Source of the DNA: Polaribacter irgensii 23-P
GTDB taxonomy: Bacteria > Bacteroidota > Bacteroidia > Flavobacteriales > Flavobacteriaceae
Assembly: GCF_000153225.1 (NCBI RefSeq)
Contig: NZ_CH724148.1
Span: forward strand, 562,640 to 626,639
Reading direction: 5' to 3'
DNA: 64,000 bases
Below are positions 61,976 through 64,000 of the stretch, piece after piece. The notes beneath the pieces are model-generated. The model saw nothing but the letters and a program-made list of their open reading frames with translations, ran no database searches and had not been told where the DNA came from. Every line of letters starts with the position of its first letter. The first letter of the stretch is position 1. The translations under genes and the position numbers were made by a program.

Positions 61976-64000
61976 TTAGAAAGTAAATGCTAATTTGGTA
62001 AATACTCTTGTCCCATCAATACCAAACTGTGTAGTTTGCCAAGGATATTTAAATCTACCCACAAAATCTAAGTTTCTGTCACCAGGAACGCCTCCAGTAT
62101 CACTATAAGCGTCTGCAAAAGTATCTGGATAAATATTAAATAGATTATTGACTCCTAATGAAAGGTTTAATTTTTCTGTTAAATTGTACGCAAAGTTAAT
62201 ATCCGTTAAGGTTTTACCTCCATACGTGGCATCATTAGAAGCATCCGAAGCATGTCTATAGGTTACTTTTCCATAATTCATAAAAGAGACTCCGGCACTA
62301 AACTTCTCAATTTTATAATTTACAGCAGCAATAATCTTTTGTTGTGGTCTCCAAGTCTCCACTCTAGAAATATCTTCTCTAGAGAAAACAGCATCCTGTA
62401 AATTATTGTCCTGTATAAACTTAGGGAAATTAAATCCTGTCACTTCTGTTTTGTTAAAATTAGCCGCGATACTTCCGCTTAATTGACCGCTACCTAAATT
62501 AATATAATCATAACTTAATACAAGATCTACACCTCTTGTTCTCGTATCAATCGCATTTAAGAAAAAACCAACTGCGCCAACATTCGCAGCACTTAAAGTT
62601 TGATCTATAGGACTTGAGGCATCATCTGTTGCAGTTACCTGACCAGAAAGGCCTATTCTATCATCTACCTTTACTTGATACACATCTGCTGTAAAGCCAA
62701 TTTTTCTAGTAATACGGTACGAAACACCTGCTCCAATACTCTGAGAAGTTTCTGGATTTAGTTCAGGAATTCCCAATGCTCTTAGTGCTGGATCTGAATT
62801 ATTCAAAATTCCATTTTGTTGAATTCCGTCTGTGGTTAGTGTTGTTGTTCTCGCTGTGTAAAACATTTGGTGCAATGACGGCGCTCTAAAACCACTACTA
62901 ACAGACCCTCTTATCGCCAGCTTATCATCTGCTGTTTTCCATCTAGAATTTAACTTCCAACTTACGTTAGAACCAAAATCTGAATAATTCTCATAACGCA
63001 AGGCACCTCCAATTAAAAAAGCCTTCGAAAGGTCTATACTGATGTCCGTATACATTCCAATGTTACTTCTGTAATCATCCGCAACATTCTCTGGTGAAAA
63101 TCCACCAAAAGATTGTGAGCCACTACCTTCATAAGACGCCAACTCTCCTGCTTCGGTTACAAAACGTTCGGTTCTGTGCTCTACACCAAAAGCAACAGAA
63201 ATCGCTTTGTCATCTGCGCCTTCGTATACTTTAAAGAGGTCTAAATTGTTCACTACATGGCTAAATTGATGCGCTCCATTGTAAAAATCTGAAGGACTGC
63301 TTGCCCCATAAGACTGGTTAAAAGAGTTGGTTATGTAATAATCAATTCTATTTTTACCTGTAGTGGTACTCAAGTCAAAATTCCACCCGTTATATACTGT
63401 TTTTATACCCAATGAAAAGGTATTGTCTTTAATCTGAGGGGACATTTCTGCTCGGAAAAAATCTGCTCCTGGATATATTTGCTCAAAACCAGGCACCCAA
63501 TAGGGTACTCTTGCAAATTGTGCTGCAGACCCAGTTCTATTTGCCAAAGCTCCAAAAGAATACACTTCTGTTTGCGTTTCTTCATCTAGTGTATATCCCA
63601 TATTATAGGAAAAATTCGTAATTGTCATGTCTGGTATTCCCACTTGAAAACCTGCACTTGGATTTCTTTGTAAAAATGCTTCTAATTTATTATCTGTAAT
63701 AAATTCTTGAGTCGTTTGATCACTTGCTTTCCAATAGTTTGCTTCATCTTCAACACTGGTAATTTTCCCCGCGCGTTGCGTGCGCTCCTGATCAAAATAA
63801 CTAAACGTGAAATTTGCATACCCTTTGTCTGCGATGTCTACTCCAAAACCTGTTTCTAATTGATATTGCGCTCCATCACCTTCTGATGTTACGCTATAAC
63901 TTGTATTTATAAATGGTGCTACTGATTTTTTCATGACTAGATTAATCACACCTGCAACTGCATCTGACCCGTATTGAGCTGCTGCTCCATCTCTTAAAAT
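61976..64000 (-). CDS. TonB-dependent receptor, C-terminal part (5' end beyond window)
   Basis: 674 codons are visible; the frame is open to the window edge, entering at [20 protein letters not shown], the end of the plug domain, so the signal peptide and most of the plug lie outside. The rest is a beta-barrel with aromatic-rich strands ([28 protein letters not shown]) and ends in a terminal phenylalanine (TKLAFTF), typical of barrel insertion signals. A paralogue of the receptor downstream. Confidence 0.92.
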   Translation of the reverse strand: MLRDGAAAQYGSDAVAGVINLVMKKSVAPFINTSYSVTSEGDGAQYQLETGFGVDIADKGYANFTFSYFDQERTQRAGKITSVEDEANYWKASDQTTQEFITDNKLEAFLQRNPSAGFQVGIPDMTITNFSYNMGYTLDEETQTEVYSFGALANRTGSAAQFARVPYWVPGFEQIYPGADFFRAEMSPQIKDNTFSLGIKTVYNGWNFDLSTTTGKNRIDYYITNSFNQSYGASSPSDFYNGAHQFSHVVNNLDLFKVYEGADDKAISVAFGVEHRTERFVTEAGELASYEGSGSQSFGGFSPENVADDYRSNIGMYTDISIDLSKAFLIGGALRYENYSDFGSNVSWKLNSRWKTADDKLAIRGSVSSGFRAPSLHQMFYTARTTTLTTDGIQQNGILNNSDPALRALGIPELNPETSQSIGAGVSYRITRKIGFTADVYQVKVDDRIGLSGQVTATDDASSPIDQTLSAANVGAVGFFLNAIDTRTRGVDLVLSYDYINLGSGQLSGSIAANFNKTEVTGFNFPKFIQDNNLQDAVFSREDISRVETWRPQQKIIAAVNYKIEKFSAGVSFMNYGKVTYRHASDASNDATYGGKTLTDINFAYNLTEKLNLSLGVNNLFNIYPDTFADAYSDTGGVPGDRNLDFVGRFKYPWQTTQFGIDGTRVFTKLAFTF

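Overview
The window is AT-rich chromosomal DNA from a member of the Bacteroidota, almost certainly a marine Flavobacteriaceae (Polaribacter/Tenacibaculum-like; genus not provable here). The evidence is gldB and gldC, DUF2480 and DUF3078 genes, large TonB-dependent receptors, an OlsF-type lipid acyltransferase, almost no Shine-Dalgarno sequences, and promoters of the Bacteroidota type (TTTG, about 19 nt, TAnnTTTG). It is mostly housekeeping sequence. I found no prophage, insertion sequence, CRISPR array or rRNA.

Layout. 1-2.3 kb: aromatic amino acid operon on the minus strand (pheA, aminotransferase, tyrA), headed by a consensus promoter, a Phe/Tyr-rich leader peptide and a terminator, which together form a complete attenuator. 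2.5-8.7 kb: rpsO, pnp, a folK-deoxynucleoside kinase fusion, gldB-gldC and nadE. 8.9-14.6 kb: dnaG (with all four zinc ligands replaced) and tig-clpP-clpX. 14.9-24.4 kb: a mutarotase-like protein, olsF-like acyltransferase, aspartokinase with a GNAT gene, fbp, superoxide dismutase, an amidophosphoribosyltransferase and a PfkB kinase. 24.4-34.5 kb: sufE-sufT-DUF2480-DUF3078, hflX, a glycerophosphodiesterase, a ClC channel and aspS.

34.7-37.2 kb is the most unusual part. Six 166-bp tandem copies of a highly structured inverted-repeat element abut a small GIY-YIG endonuclease gene, and a diverged seventh copy lies on its other side. A fragment of the same element lies at 49.6 kb between sucA and odhB. 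Paired changes between copies keep the predicted stems, so the fold appears to be under selection. 37.3-46.3 kb holds two small XRE regulator loci, a HopJ-family protein, an M28 peptidase lipoprotein, a divergent AhpD-like/OsmC pair, recJ and a PIF1-type helicase. 46.6-54 kb holds an SDR gene, an 850-bp sparse stretch with a 44-codon ORF behind a perfect AGGAGG, odhB and sucA, and a tRNA cluster (Asn, Gly, Leu). 53.5-64 kb holds a glutathione peroxidase, an EamA transporter, a HupE-like protein, a dCMP deaminase-CtpA-LpxH operon and two TonB-dependent receptors, the second cut by the window end.

Start sites were moved to internal ATGs where the longest frame began at TTG/GTG or overlapped a promoter or neighbour. 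Functions are read from motifs and family knowledge; no database search was possible.
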